Assembly (NCBI RefSeq): GCF_001647675.1
Contig: NZ_CP015594.1
Span: 1,240,001 to 1,304,000 of the forward strand
Direction of reading: 5' to 3'
From: Acinetobacter sp. NCu2D-2
GTDB lineage: Bacteria > Pseudomonadota > Gammaproteobacteria > Pseudomonadales > Moraxellaceae
Length of the DNA: 64,000 bases
The notes beneath the pieces are model-generated. The model saw only the letters and a program-made list of their open reading frames with translations. It was not told where the DNA came from and ran no database searches. Each line of letters starts with the position of its first letter. Position 1 is the stretch's first letter. Below are positions 9,701-17,458 of the stretch, one piece after another. Both the position numbers and the translations under genes were made by a program.

Positions 9701-9789
9701 TGTGTGCTTTCCAATTGCGAGTTGAAAAAGTCTAATGATTCTATGAATACACCTAACTTTTTCAACTAACTACAAATGTGTTGCACTTG
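8746..9789 (-). mobile_element. IS30-family insertion sequence
   Basis: Bounded by the inverted pair CAAGTGCAACA at 8746-8756 and TGTTGCACTTG at 9779-9789, which gives about 1.04 kb, a normal size for IS30. GG flanks both ends (8744-8745 and 9790-9791) and may be the short target duplication. It carries one transposase gene on the minus strand and sits near the 5' end of the ISNCY transposase gene. I infer the exact edges from the repeats only. Confidence 0.82.
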
Positions 9790-9932
9790 GGATTTGAATC
9801 TGCGTTCTTTATCCGACATAGACACCAACATATCAAACCGTCCGCTTCGATAATTGCAAAAGCACATATTCTAAAAGCGGACATTTTTACTTTGGAGAAA
9901 CCGGACATTTCTACTTTGGGCTTACAAATCTA

Positions 9933-9960
9933 ATTTCGTATAATGTATATTATGTTAAAT
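9933..9960 (+). other. dif: Chromosome dimer resolution site dif (XerC/XerD)
   Basis: The 28 bp split as XerC arm ATTTCGTATAA (9933-9943), central spacer TGTATA (9944-9949) and XerD arm TTATGTTAAAT (9950-9960). The spacer and the XerD arm are identical to the E. coli dif site as I remember it; the XerC arm shares the CG.ATAA core. XerCD acts here at the septum with FtsK to resolve chromosome dimers, which places the window at the replication terminus. It lies 13 bases from the edge of the insertion-sequence pile. A plasmid-type pdif module is the alternative reading. Confidence 0.85.
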
Positions 9961-10424
9961 ACAATATATGTCGTTGTAGCCTACTCAACACTAAACCTAT
10001 TTTTACATCGAAAATTTAAGATCTTATTAAAGTTACTGCTAATTAAATTTCTTACCTCAAATCATTTTGTTTATACCACTTATTACAGTGATCTTGTTTG
10101 CTATTGAAGCTATACATATGTAGCTAAAAGCCAATCAAAATTAAGCGCTATTTTAAAACCTAAAATATGAGAACTCATCCCTTGGTTGGGTCTTATTTTA
10201 TCGTTGTAAATTTTATCTGACGTCCTCTCATGTTATTTCATGATGTACTCGCGTTATTTTTTTTCGCTGAAATGTTTTTATGTTTTGAAATTACCGCACA
10301 CAAGTATCTAAGCGTGTTATACCAATACTGTATTGTGTGAATTTTACACAATATGGAGATTTTTTTGAATTTGATGAAAGGAACCATTTTCTAAAACCAG
10401 TTACACGATAACCGGACTAAAACT
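9961..10424. other. Gene-free stretch between dif and otsB
   Basis: About 460 bases of AT-rich DNA with no credible ORF. GTAGCCT at 9976-9982 is part of a flank shared with the second dif-like copy near 17.3 kb. An inverted repeat TATTGTGT / ACACAATA (10331-10353, 7-base centre) lies about 70 bases before otsB and could be an operator or leader hairpin. The otsB promoter must lie here, but no strong -35/-10 pair stands out. Confidence 0.55.
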
Positions 10425-11270
10425 ATGTTAAGCCAAGATAATCCTTTATGTCGTATAAAAAACATACTGGAAAGTTATAACAGCAAACCAAGCGATTCTA
10501 AGCCCTCACCTTTTTTATTGTTGTTAGATATTGATGGAACAATCTCAGAATTTACCTTACATCCTGATGATAGTTTTATCGCACCTAAAATTTTATCGAC
10601 ATTGTCTAAACTACAAGATCAACTCAGCCTTTATTTCGTTACCGGGCGTTCCATACAACAAGCGCAAAATATGATTGCACCATTTGATTGGAACATCATT
10701 GGATCACACGGTTTAGAAATTTATCAAAATGCTGAGTTAAGTTTGCTAAGTCCGTTCAATACGGCGCAACTCGCTCAATTAAATCAATTTATAAATGAAA
10801 GTTTTGATAAAAACGGCTCTGTATTTATTGAACATAAAACTTATTCCACAGCGATTCATTTCCGTGAACAGCCTGAATTACATAAGCAAATAAAAAGTTT
10901 TGCTTCCCAATGTGCTGAAAGATTTAATCAATTTGAAGTTAAAGCTGGGAAATATGTCTTTGAGCTTGTCCCTAAAGGTATTTTAAAAGGAAAAGCAATT
11001 GATTTATTAATTCAAGATAATGATTTTAAAGAAAAAATTCCAATTTTTATTGGTGATGATATTACCGATGAATCAGGTTTTGACGTTGTCAATTGTTATG
11101 AAGGTATCTCCATAAAAGTCGGAATTGGTAATACACATGCTTCTTATCGACTGAATGATGTTACAGCCGTACAAAACTTTTTAATTGATTTATGCACAGG
11201 TTTACAACAACAAGAATTAAGCATTGGAGAAACAGGAGAAAAATATGTCAAAACTCATTGTACTATCTAA
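10425..11270 (+). CDS. otsB: Trehalose-6-phosphate phosphatase
   Basis: A 281-residue HAD-superfamily enzyme that dephosphorylates trehalose 6-phosphate to trehalose, the last step of compatible-solute synthesis. HAD motif I is LLLDIDGTISEF with the nucleophile Asp, YFVTGRS is motif II, and FIGDDITDESGF is motif IV with Mg-binding aspartates. It is first in an otsBA operon and overlaps otsA by 26 bases. Trehalose operons of this type are generally induced by osmotic stress, but no specific operator can be proven from the sequence. Confidence 0.94.
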   Translation: MLSQDNPLCRIKNILESYNSKPSDSKPSPFLLLLDIDGTISEFTLHPDDSFIAPKILSTLSKLQDQLSLYFVTGRSIQQAQNMIAPFDWNIIGSHGLEIYQNAELSLLSPFNTAQLAQLNQFINESFDKNGSVFIEHKTYSTAIHFREQPELHKQIKSFASQCAERFNQFEVKAGKYVFELVPKGILKGKAIDLLIQDNDFKEKIPIFIGDDITDESGFDVVNCYEGISIKVGIGNTHASYRLNDVTAVQNFLIDLCTGLQQQELSIGETGEKYVKTHCTI

Positions 11271-12672
11271 TCGCGTAACACTACCTCAACCTCAAAAACA
11301 GCAAGCTGGTGGTTTAGCTGTCGCGTTAGAAGATGCCCTGAATGGTATTGGTGGCATATGGGTGGGTTGGCATGGTGAAAAATCAGATTTACCACAGGAT
11401 CAATTTGATCAGCTGATTGATGGTGCTGTTGAATACCATACCTGTGCATTAAGTCATGATCAGTACGTTGGATTTTACTGTGGTTTTGCAAACGATGTGT
11501 TATGGCCGTTTATGCATCAGCAACAACAATATATTCAATTTAATGAGTCCGATTATCAGACTTACCAGAATGTGAACCGAAAATTTGCCCAACATTTACA
11601 TCGTATCTCAGATGACGACGATATTATTTGGGTACACGATTATCATTTTTTAAGTGTTGCGCATTACTGCCGTAAATTAGGAATGAAAAACCGCATTGGG
11701 TTCTTCTTGCATATTCCTTTTCCTTCTGAACACTTATGGCAACAAGTTCCACATGCGAAAACCTTAGCCCGTGATTTGGCTGATTATGATTTATTAGGTT
11801 TGCAGACGGAATATGATCAGGAACATTGTTTCCAATTCCTACGCAAAACACTTAATCTTAAATCTGTACAGCAAAATGTACTGATTCATGAAACCCGACA
11901 AGTATCCGTACAATGTTATCCAATTGGTGTGCATCCAAGCGCCATTCAAAAACGAGCAGCTGCGGAATTTAGTGTACCTTTAGATTTTAACCTAAACCCA
12001 AACAAACCCATCAAGAATATAATCTCGGTCGATCGTATTGACTACAGTAAAGGTCTGCTCGAAAAAATCAGTGCTTTACACCAATTTTATGCAAAACAGC
12101 CTGAAATGCTGGAGCAAGTGTGTCAACTACAAATTGCCTGTCCTTGCCGTTTAGATGTAGACACCTATCAAGACCTTTATCAGCGATTTAAAAAAGATGT
12201 TGAGAGCTTAAACCAAGCCTATCCAACGCAACATGGTCCTGTGTTTGATTGTCGTTATGATTCTTTAGATCATGTAAATTTAATGCGCTTATATCGCCAT
12301 TCAGATATCTGTTGGGTCAATTCTGTAAAAGATGGAATGAATCTTGTCGCAAAAGAATATATTGCTGCACAAGATCCTGAAAATCCGGGTGTCTTAATTC
12401 TATCGAAATATGCAGGTGCCTCTGAACATATGGCAGAAGCAATTATTGTCGATCCTTACAATACTGAAAGTATGATTCAAGGATTAAATCGTGCAATCAC
12501 AATGTCTAAGGATGAACGCATATCGAGATATCAGCTGCTTTACCAAGGTTTAAAGGATTTCGATATTATAGATTGGCGTAATCAATTCTTAGAGGATCTA
12601 AGAAATACGGGACAAACTTTTTATTATATTAAACGTCCTAATCAGGTTAGTCAGTATCAACCTTACTTCTAA
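11245..12672 (+). CDS. otsA: Trehalose-6-phosphate synthase
   Basis: A 475-residue GT20 glycosyltransferase that joins UDP-glucose and glucose 6-phosphate to trehalose 6-phosphate. Recognisable blocks are SNRVTLP, AGGLAVALE, WVHDYHFL, RIGFFLHIPFPSE, VDRIDYSKGL and VKDGMNLVAKEYIAAQ (nucleotide-sugar site). A frame is open slightly further upstream from a TTG, but the ATG at 11245 has AGGAG five bases ahead and gives the usual MSKLIVLSNRV start. It is translationally coupled to otsB and followed by a shared terminator. Confidence 0.95.
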   Translation: MSKLIVLSNRVTLPQPQKQQAGGLAVALEDALNGIGGIWVGWHGEKSDLPQDQFDQLIDGAVEYHTCALSHDQYVGFYCGFANDVLWPFMHQQQQYIQFNESDYQTYQNVNRKFAQHLHRISDDDDIIWVHDYHFLSVAHYCRKLGMKNRIGFFLHIPFPSEHLWQQVPHAKTLARDLADYDLLGLQTEYDQEHCFQFLRKTLNLKSVQQNVLIHETRQVSVQCYPIGVHPSAIQKRAAAEFSVPLDFNLNPNKPIKNIISVDRIDYSKGLLEKISALHQFYAKQPEMLEQVCQLQIACPCRLDVDTYQDLYQRFKKDVESLNQAYPTQHGPVFDCRYDSLDHVNLMRLYRHSDICWVNSVKDGMNLVAKEYIAAQDPENPGVLILSKYAGASEHMAEAIIVDPYNTESMIQGLNRAITMSKDERISRYQLLYQGLKDFDIIDWRNQFLEDLRNTGQTFYYIKRPNQVSQYQPYF

Positions 12673-12684
12673 TCAACCAAATAA

Positions 12685-12709
12685 AAACACCAGCATTAAG
12701 CTGGTGTTT
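12685..12709. terminator. Bidirectional terminator between otsA and the MFS gene
   Basis: AAACACCAGC and GCTGGTGTTT form a 10-bp stem around a 5-base loop. The end of the MFS coding sequence lies within the hairpin. Confidence 0.8.
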
Positions 12710-13937
12710 GATGATGTGTTTCTATATCAATGACCGTTGCATGATCGTTTGTCATTTGATTCATCAGTGCAATCGCCAACAAAGCAAAAGCAATGATGGT
12801 AAATACAGCTGCCAATCCAAATATGTCACTGGCAAAACCAACGAATGCAGGTCCCATCAGTGATCCACTATAAGCAAATAATGACACATAGGATAAAGCC
12901 GTATGCGATGGCATTTGTGTTTGACGACCCGCTTTAGAAAACATTAATGGAACAATATTGGAACTTCCCAAACCTAATACAGCATAACCCATTAGAACGA
13001 TTTGCCATATTGGTGCAAATACCACAATCATTAAACCTAAACTTGCCAATACGGCGCTCATTAAAATCGTATTTCGTTCACCTAAATGATGGATAATAAA
13101 CTGCCCTGCAAATCGTCCTGTCATCATCAATGCAGCAAAAAAGCTATAGGCTAATCCCGCTTGAGATGCATCAACTTTAAAATGAGTATTTAAATAAATA
13201 CCACTCCAGTCCATCGCTGCACCTTCAGACAAAAAAGAGACAAAACAAATCAGTCCGATAAAAAGAATCGTGACACTAGGTAAAGCTTTTTTCTCAATAA
13301 CCTGATCAGAGGTATTTTCTTTTACTACCTTTTGATGACCTAAACAGAATGGAAGAGCAGCGAAAACAATCAACAATAAAATAAAGCTGATCGTTAGTGC
13401 ACTGAAATGAATACTAAACCCAATACTCATCAAAAATGTCACTAATGACACACCGATTAAACCACCTAAACTACAGATGCCATGAAAGAGCGGCATAAGA
13501 TTTTGTTGGGTGATTTTTTCAATTTGGGTTGCTTGTAAATTTACGGTCACCCCTAACCCACCAGCACTAAAACCAAACCCGAATAACGCAATCGCGAGCA
13601 TCCAAACACTAGAGCTCATCGCAAGTGCAGGTAGAATTCCCATAAAACAGAAAAGAAGAACTGCCAGTATTGGGCGACAACCAAATTGATTCGCAAGTTT
13701 GGCTGCAATCGGCATAGCTATCATAGAGCCAATACCTGCACCTAATAACAAAATACCAAACTGAGAATGGCTCAGCTGTAAGTGATGGGTCACATTGGCA
13801 ATCATCGGAGCCCAAGCGGCTGTACTAAAACCTAAACTGAAAAAGCATAGTGCAGTTGCGATTTTTTGCCATACAGATAAAGGAAACTGACGAACTTTGA
13901 GGAATAAAGTTTGGGTTGACATAGTGCTGGAGTGCAT
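12696..13937 (-). CDS. MFS transporter (YbjJ/FucP-like)
   Basis: A 413-residue major facilitator protein with 12 predicted membrane segments. The motif FLSEGAAMDWSGIYL in the seventh helix region and the general pattern match the YbjJ-type branch close to sugar/fucose permeases. The substrate is unknown. The first ATG (13937) and the one five codons in (13922) are both possible starts and neither has a clear ribosome site. It is convergent with otsA and lies downstream of the GT cluster but behind that cluster's hairpin, so it is probably a separate unit. Confidence 0.83.
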   Translation of the reverse strand: MHSSTMSTQTLFLKVRQFPLSVWQKIATALCFFSLGFSTAAWAPMIANVTHHLQLSHSQFGILLLGAGIGSMIAMPIAAKLANQFGCRPILAVLLFCFMGILPALAMSSSVWMLAIALFGFGFSAGGLGVTVNLQATQIEKITQQNLMPLFHGICSLGGLIGVSLVTFLMSIGFSIHFSALTISFILLLIVFAALPFCLGHQKVVKENTSDQVIEKKALPSVTILFIGLICFVSFLSEGAAMDWSGIYLNTHFKVDASQAGLAYSFFAALMMTGRFAGQFIIHHLGERNTILMSAVLASLGLMIVVFAPIWQIVLMGYAVLGLGSSNIVPLMFSKAGRQTQMPSHTALSYVSLFAYSGSLMGPAFVGFASDIFGLAAVFTIIAFALLAIALMNQMTNDHATVIDIETHHQTPA

Positions 13938-13977
13938 CCAAAAAAATTGCAGGCATCCATTACCCGTAATCCATAGA

Positions 13978-14023
13978 AAAACCCCATGTAAATGCAGTCA
14001 CGTTAATGCATCACATAGGGTTT
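13978..14023 (-). terminator. Hairpin terminator after the glycosyltransferase cluster
   Basis: A long imperfect inverted repeat whose outer arms are AAACCC and GGGTTT, with ATGCA / TGCAT further in. On the minus strand it is followed by TTTTTC. It separates the four-gene cluster from the MFS gene. Confidence 0.6.
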
Positions 14024-14123
14024 AATTTGTGCAAATTATAATCAATTTGCTTTTAAATGGAACACTTTTCAATTAAATATTTTGTAACAGTTGCAGCCTC
14101 TTCTTTTATTTGGAATTTTATAT

Positions 14124-14823
14124 TTAACTCAACAGTCTTTTGCTTTCTAAATTTTCTAAAAAATGAGCAAAGCCATGGGTCACTCTAGATTGCAAGCGGC
14201 TACTGGTTTTCACACGCAATTGATTGGTCCAGAGGATATTGAAATGATGAGCTTCTGCACGCTGGATAAATTCCACATCTTCATGACACGTTAATGCTTG
14301 GAAGCCACCTAAAGCCTGATAGACCTTGGACTTGAAGCACAGATTTGCCCCATGGATATGTCGATGATTCATACAATCCTGATAATGAGATAGATATTCA
14401 TGTTGTGTTGTCTGGCTCAAATGTGCCCAAGAACTTACTTCAACGACACCACACATAATATCTATAGCATGTGTTTGATATTCGCGCATAGTCTCAAACC
14501 AATTCTCACTGACTGTAGAATCGGCATCTGTACAGCAAATCCAATCAAAACCTTGTGATATGATGCTGTATGCCTAAATCACGTGTTTTGCCTACACACT
14601 GAAAATCACAAACTAAAAAATTGATATCTAAGCGTTCTAAGATGGTCTGTGTTTTATCCGTACAATGATCCAATACGACCAATATTTCGATTTTAAAAGA
14701 AATTGAATCTTGACTTAAACTCAAAGATTGATGGTATTGAGTCGCTTTAGTTAATGCTTCAATACATGCTTCAATATATTGTTCTTCGTTACAAGCAGGG
14801 ATAACAACACCAAGATGCTTCAT
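14124..14823 (-). pseudogene. GT2-family glycosyltransferase, frameshifted
   Basis: The first piece (14823-14545) begins MKHLGVVIPACNEEQYIEA, a typical GT-A nucleotide-sugar domain, with VVLDHCTDKT. The frame then stops at ITRF. In the +1 frame the protein resumes at about 14558 as SQGFDWICCTDADS, containing the metal-binding DAD, and runs to 14124 through HIHGANLCFKSKVYQALGGF. A single-base shift near 14559-14580 therefore splits one gene of about 233 codons. Its ATG overlaps the methyltransferase stop (ATGA). It could be a recent mutation, a sequencing error, or a switchable site, although no long homopolymer is present. Confidence 0.83.
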
Positions 14824-15428
14824 AGCAAACCTTCCTGCTCTGCCACACTTTTGTTAGAAAATGTCCAAAGATCCATTTTAAAGTCCATATCTTCAACATG
14901 TGCATAATGCCTATATGGGAGTGCGTTTATGAGATGTTCATGGACATCCACCCCTGTAAATTCAAAATGGCCAATCGGATGTATCCAGTGACATGCGACA
15001 ATACAGCCATTTGGTTGGAGTGAAACTTTGAGCCAGTCTATGACTTGAGCCACTGACTTACTATTTAAGTAATACAGTACTTCACTCAATACAATTAAGT
15101 CATATTTTTGCGCGGGCAATTCTTGAGGAATCTCTGCTTGCAGTATTTGAACATGATTTAATGACTTTAATCGATGGCGTGCATGTTCGATCGCTTTAGG
15201 GTGTGCATCTAGTACATCTAATTTTTCACATCGATGAGCCAACTGCTCGCTGAACACGCCCGTACTACAGCCAATTTCTAAAGCATACCTATAATATTGT
15301 TGCGGTAAGAGTGCCAAAGCCATGGCACGTTTGCGTGCTTCATACCAGCGATGTTCGTATTGCCAAGGGTCGCCATCATTCTCCTGATAAAGTTCATCAA
15401 AATACTCAGCATCATAGGCTGTGTTCAT
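14820..15428 (-). CDS. NodS-like SAM-dependent methyltransferase
   Basis: A 202-residue class I methyltransferase. The opening YFDELYQENDGDPWQYEHRW and YALEIGCSTGVFSEQLAHRC (SAM-binding motif I) match the NodS family, whose founding member N-methylates deacetylated Nod-factor sugars. YDLIVLSEVLYYL is motif II. The ATG at 15428 follows the PIG-L stop by one base; a GTG three codons earlier overlaps that stop. The gene is coupled on both sides, to a PIG-L deacetylase and to a glycosyltransferase. A sugar or amino-sugar acceptor is inferred from these neighbours, not shown by the sequence. Confidence 0.86.
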   Translation of the reverse strand: MNTAYDAEYFDELYQENDGDPWQYEHRWYEARKRAMALALLPQQYYRYALEIGCSTGVFSEQLAHRCEKLDVLDAHPKAIEHARHRLKSLNHVQILQAEIPQELPAQKYDLIVLSEVLYYLNSKSVAQVIDWLKVSLQPNGCIVACHWIHPIGHFEFTGVDVHEHLINALPYRHYAHVEDMDFKMDLWTFSNKSVAEQEGLL

Positions 15429-15429
15429 A

Positions 15430-16212
15430 TTATTCACAAATATAGATCTCCCATGGCTGTAATAATCGTTTTAAAGTAGCTTCAGAAACAATCGGCTGTT
15501 GTCCTGTTGAAGAGTCAGGCTCTAATTGGCTTTTAAAACATAAACTGGCTTGTCGTTTTAGGTTTAATTGTTCTTGAGTGAGCTGAAGTTGAAAAGCGTG
15601 TTCCCATGGGATACGAGGATCTTTAGGTTCAGCCCAATGCCACGCCCAAATGAGTACGCGATAAATGGCTAAACCTTTTTCATGTGCGAGTTCAAGCGCT
15701 ACTTGTCCAGTTCCCTCATGATCAGGATGTCCATCATGCTCAAAGGTGGTAATCAAAATATCGTCCGCTTTTAGGTGACTAGCCAATAAATGTTTTAAAT
15801 GATCTTTGTGTTCAAAAACCTGACCATCCTGAATATTTAACGCTATCCGTTTAATCTCTTGTTTAAGATTCAGTATTGAAATTGCTTGCTTAGTTTCTTG
15901 TGGGCGAATGACATTTAAACGTTCTGACGTATAGGTTTTGGAATTGGGATGACTGGCTGTTCCGTTGGTCACTGCAAATAAAACAATTTCATGCCCTAGT
16001 GCATCCAATTGTTGAATTAATCCAGCGCATCCCAGAATTTCATCATCAGGATGCGGTGCAAGAGCACAAATACGACTCTTTCTCGGAAATAACTGCATAA
16101 GATTAAGCTGAGGAAGATGACTGAGTGTGATGTCATTTTTCCATGCAGATATAGGTGTACCTTCCCCCTGAATAACACGATCACCGACAATAGGATGTTC
16201 TAATCTAGACAT
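15430..16212 (-). CDS. PIG-L/LmbE-family deacetylase
   Basis: A 260-residue zinc-dependent deacetylase. The metal site AHPDDE-type motif appears as ALAPHPDDEILGCAG, and the second ligand region as FEHDGHPDHEGTG. PIG-L enzymes remove N-acyl groups from GlcNAc-linked substrates in GPI anchor, mycothiol, bacillithiol and antibiotic pathways. The ATG has GGAGG seven bases upstream, inside the end of the preceding acyl-CoA dehydrogenase gene (13-base overlap). It fits a pathway that deacetylates, methylates and glycosylates a small molecule or lipid-linked sugar. Confidence 0.9.
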   Translation of the reverse strand: MSRLEHPIVGDRVIQGEGTPISAWKNDITLSHLPQLNLMQLFPRKSRICALAPHPDDEILGCAGLIQQLDALGHEIVLFAVTNGTASHPNSKTYTSERLNVIRPQETKQAISILNLKQEIKRIALNIQDGQVFEHKDHLKHLLASHLKADDILITTFEHDGHPDHEGTGQVALELAHEKGLAIYRVLIWAWHWAEPKDPRIPWEHAFQLQLTQEQLNLKRQASLCFKSQLEPDSSTGQQPIVSEATLKRLLQPWEIYICE

Positions 16213-17201
16213 AAATCATCCTCCAATGCTGCTAAATCTCCTATTTTTTCTAAATCAAATGCAGCATGACTTTGTCTAATAAATACTGGTAAATCAGCTG
16301 CTAATCTTGAAAAGTGTGCATTATTACAATACGGCGCTGCGCCGAGTGCTTTCCCCACATTTTCTAAAATTTTTAAAGCTGTTTGTTCAACTTGTGCTCG
16401 TAAAGCGCGGATAATTAATTCATGTGAATGGCACGGCTGAGTATCGATTAAATTTGCCACCTCTTTAAATAAAGTTTTCGTTGCCAAAATCGATGTATAA
16501 ATTTCACCGTGATACATCGACTTATACGCATGAGGTTTATTTTGAACTGAATTTTTTAAAAATTGTGCGATTGCAAGACTTACACCAAACCAACATGCAG
16601 CAACACCTGCCGCACCATGCCAAAATCCGGCACGATCTAGATACGCATTGGCTTTACCTAATTTTTCAATAGGCACATTGATAAACTCGACTTGTGCTGT
16701 TTGAGTGGCTTGCATGCCGACGGCTTGCCAGTGTTCCTCTGTTGTCTTTATGCCATCCTGTTTTAAGTCAACAACAATCAATTGAGAGCATTTTTGCTCA
16801 TCGCGGTAAGTCATTAAGGCCTGATCAACATAAGCTGCTGCTGAACACCAATTTTTGCAGCCATTTAATAATGTAGGTGCACTAATCTTAAGCGGATTTA
16901 CCCCACCTTCTGCCGCCCATACTGCCCACAGCTTATTTGGGTCAAAGTGATAATTTGGTGAAACTTCTTGAATAATGGCAACAGCATCTAAATGTGATTC
17001 AAAAATTTTGGCTAAACTCAAATTGATTTGAGCAATTTGACTCAATATTTGCCAGCGAAGAAAAGTCTGACCATGCCCAGGCAATGGAATTTCATAGGTA
17101 TATGGGACAAGAATTTTTAAAGCAGACTGAATTTGTTGTTCTAAATGATCTTCTTCATGGACCCAGTTTTGTTGAAGATTATCCAAAACTGTACTGAGCA
17201 T
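16200..17201 (-). CDS. Acyl-CoA dehydrogenase-like flavoprotein
   Basis: A 333-residue protein with the acyl-CoA dehydrogenase fold, somewhat shorter than the usual 380. WAVWAAEGGVNPLKIS and GCKNWCSAAAYVDQALM correspond to the beta-domain substrate/FAD region, and the C-terminal helices (LGAAPYCNNAHFSRLAADLP) to the alpha domain. The ATG at 17201 is chosen over one five codons upstream because GGGAG lies six bases before it. It is the first gene of a four-gene overlapping operon. The true substrate (an acyl thioester or an amine/acyl intermediate) is unknown. I could not identify a definite catalytic glutamate. Confidence 0.82.
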   Translation of the reverse strand: MLSTVLDNLQQNWVHEEDHLEQQIQSALKILVPYTYEIPLPGHGQTFLRWQILSQIAQINLSLAKIFESHLDAVAIIQEVSPNYHFDPNKLWAVWAAEGGVNPLKISAPTLLNGCKNWCSAAAYVDQALMTYRDEQKCSQLIVVDLKQDGIKTTEEHWQAVGMQATQTAQVEFINVPIEKLGKANAYLDRAGFWHGAAGVAACWFGVSLAIAQFLKNSVQNKPHAYKSMYHGEIYTSILATKTLFKEVANLIDTQPCHSHELIIRALRAQVEQTALKILENVGKALGAAPYCNNAHFSRLAADLPVFIRQSHAAFDLEKIGDLAALEDDLCLD

Positions 17202-17278
17202 GAGTATCTCCCTCATTTTTGTATTTGATCTTATAAGTTTCTTAGTTCAATTTATTTGAAATGCTCAATAGAACTTGT

Positions 17279-17309
17279 AATTTTTATAATGACTTATGTT
17301 AAATACAAT
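17279..17309 (+). other. Degenerate dif-like sequence with shared flank
   Basis: The 16 bases TTATGTTAAATACAAT (17294-17309) are identical to the XerD arm plus downstream flank of the dif at 9950-9965, in the same orientation. Upstream, TAATTT and TATAATG also match once two short gaps are allowed, which breaks the XerC arm. GTAGCCT follows 14 bases later (10 at the first site). It is best read as an eroded second copy of dif. Confidence 0.6.
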
Positions 17310-17458
17310 GTTGAAAAAAAGATGTAGCCTGATCTCTCATCATCCTTACTACTGAATGGTTTAAATGTATCTGTTTTTGGTTCTAAGTTTGTATTTACAA
17401 ATAATTTAATCGAATGATCACGCTATGATGAGCTAAATTAAAAATAAGACTGATAAAT

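Larger units (their letters stand above)
6250..9831 (-). pseudogene. ISNCY-family transposase, disrupted and internally deleted
   Basis: The N-terminal part reads on the minus strand from about 8735 to 7890 (LKRLSVLQEICDQRLTQSQA helix-turn-helix, then the DDE domain with QIDGSHHDWFEG and SPQAKGRVERANRTLQ). It is cut by the IS3-family insertion after EQFNL and resumes at 6577 with KFAKMAFNPKDLHRTVIETA. Around 6501-6512 the frame jumps to GTVAIEYQERKINYSIFDKL, so a block of codons is missing as well. The tail ends RNLNPVLDLEMSI at 6250. The likely original start region (MLVSMSDKERRF, 9831-9796) lies beyond the IS30-family insertion. The apparent ATG at 8781 lies inside the IS30 element and is not the original start. 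Confidence 0.8.
6208..9920 (-). mobile_element. ISNCY-family (IS1202-like) element remnant, split by two other insertion sequences
   Basis: The outer ends carry matching inverted sequences: CCCAAGTAGAAATGTCC at 6208-6224 and the inverse GGACATTTCTACTTTGGG at 9903-9920. A second inner copy lies at each end (6235-6250 and 9879-9895), so each terminus has two tandem transposase-site-like repeats. The internal minus-strand transposase gene is in pieces because an IS3-family element (6581-7889) and an IS30-family element (about 8746-9789) sit inside it. I found no target duplication flanking the whole. It is probably immobile now. Confidence 0.8.
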
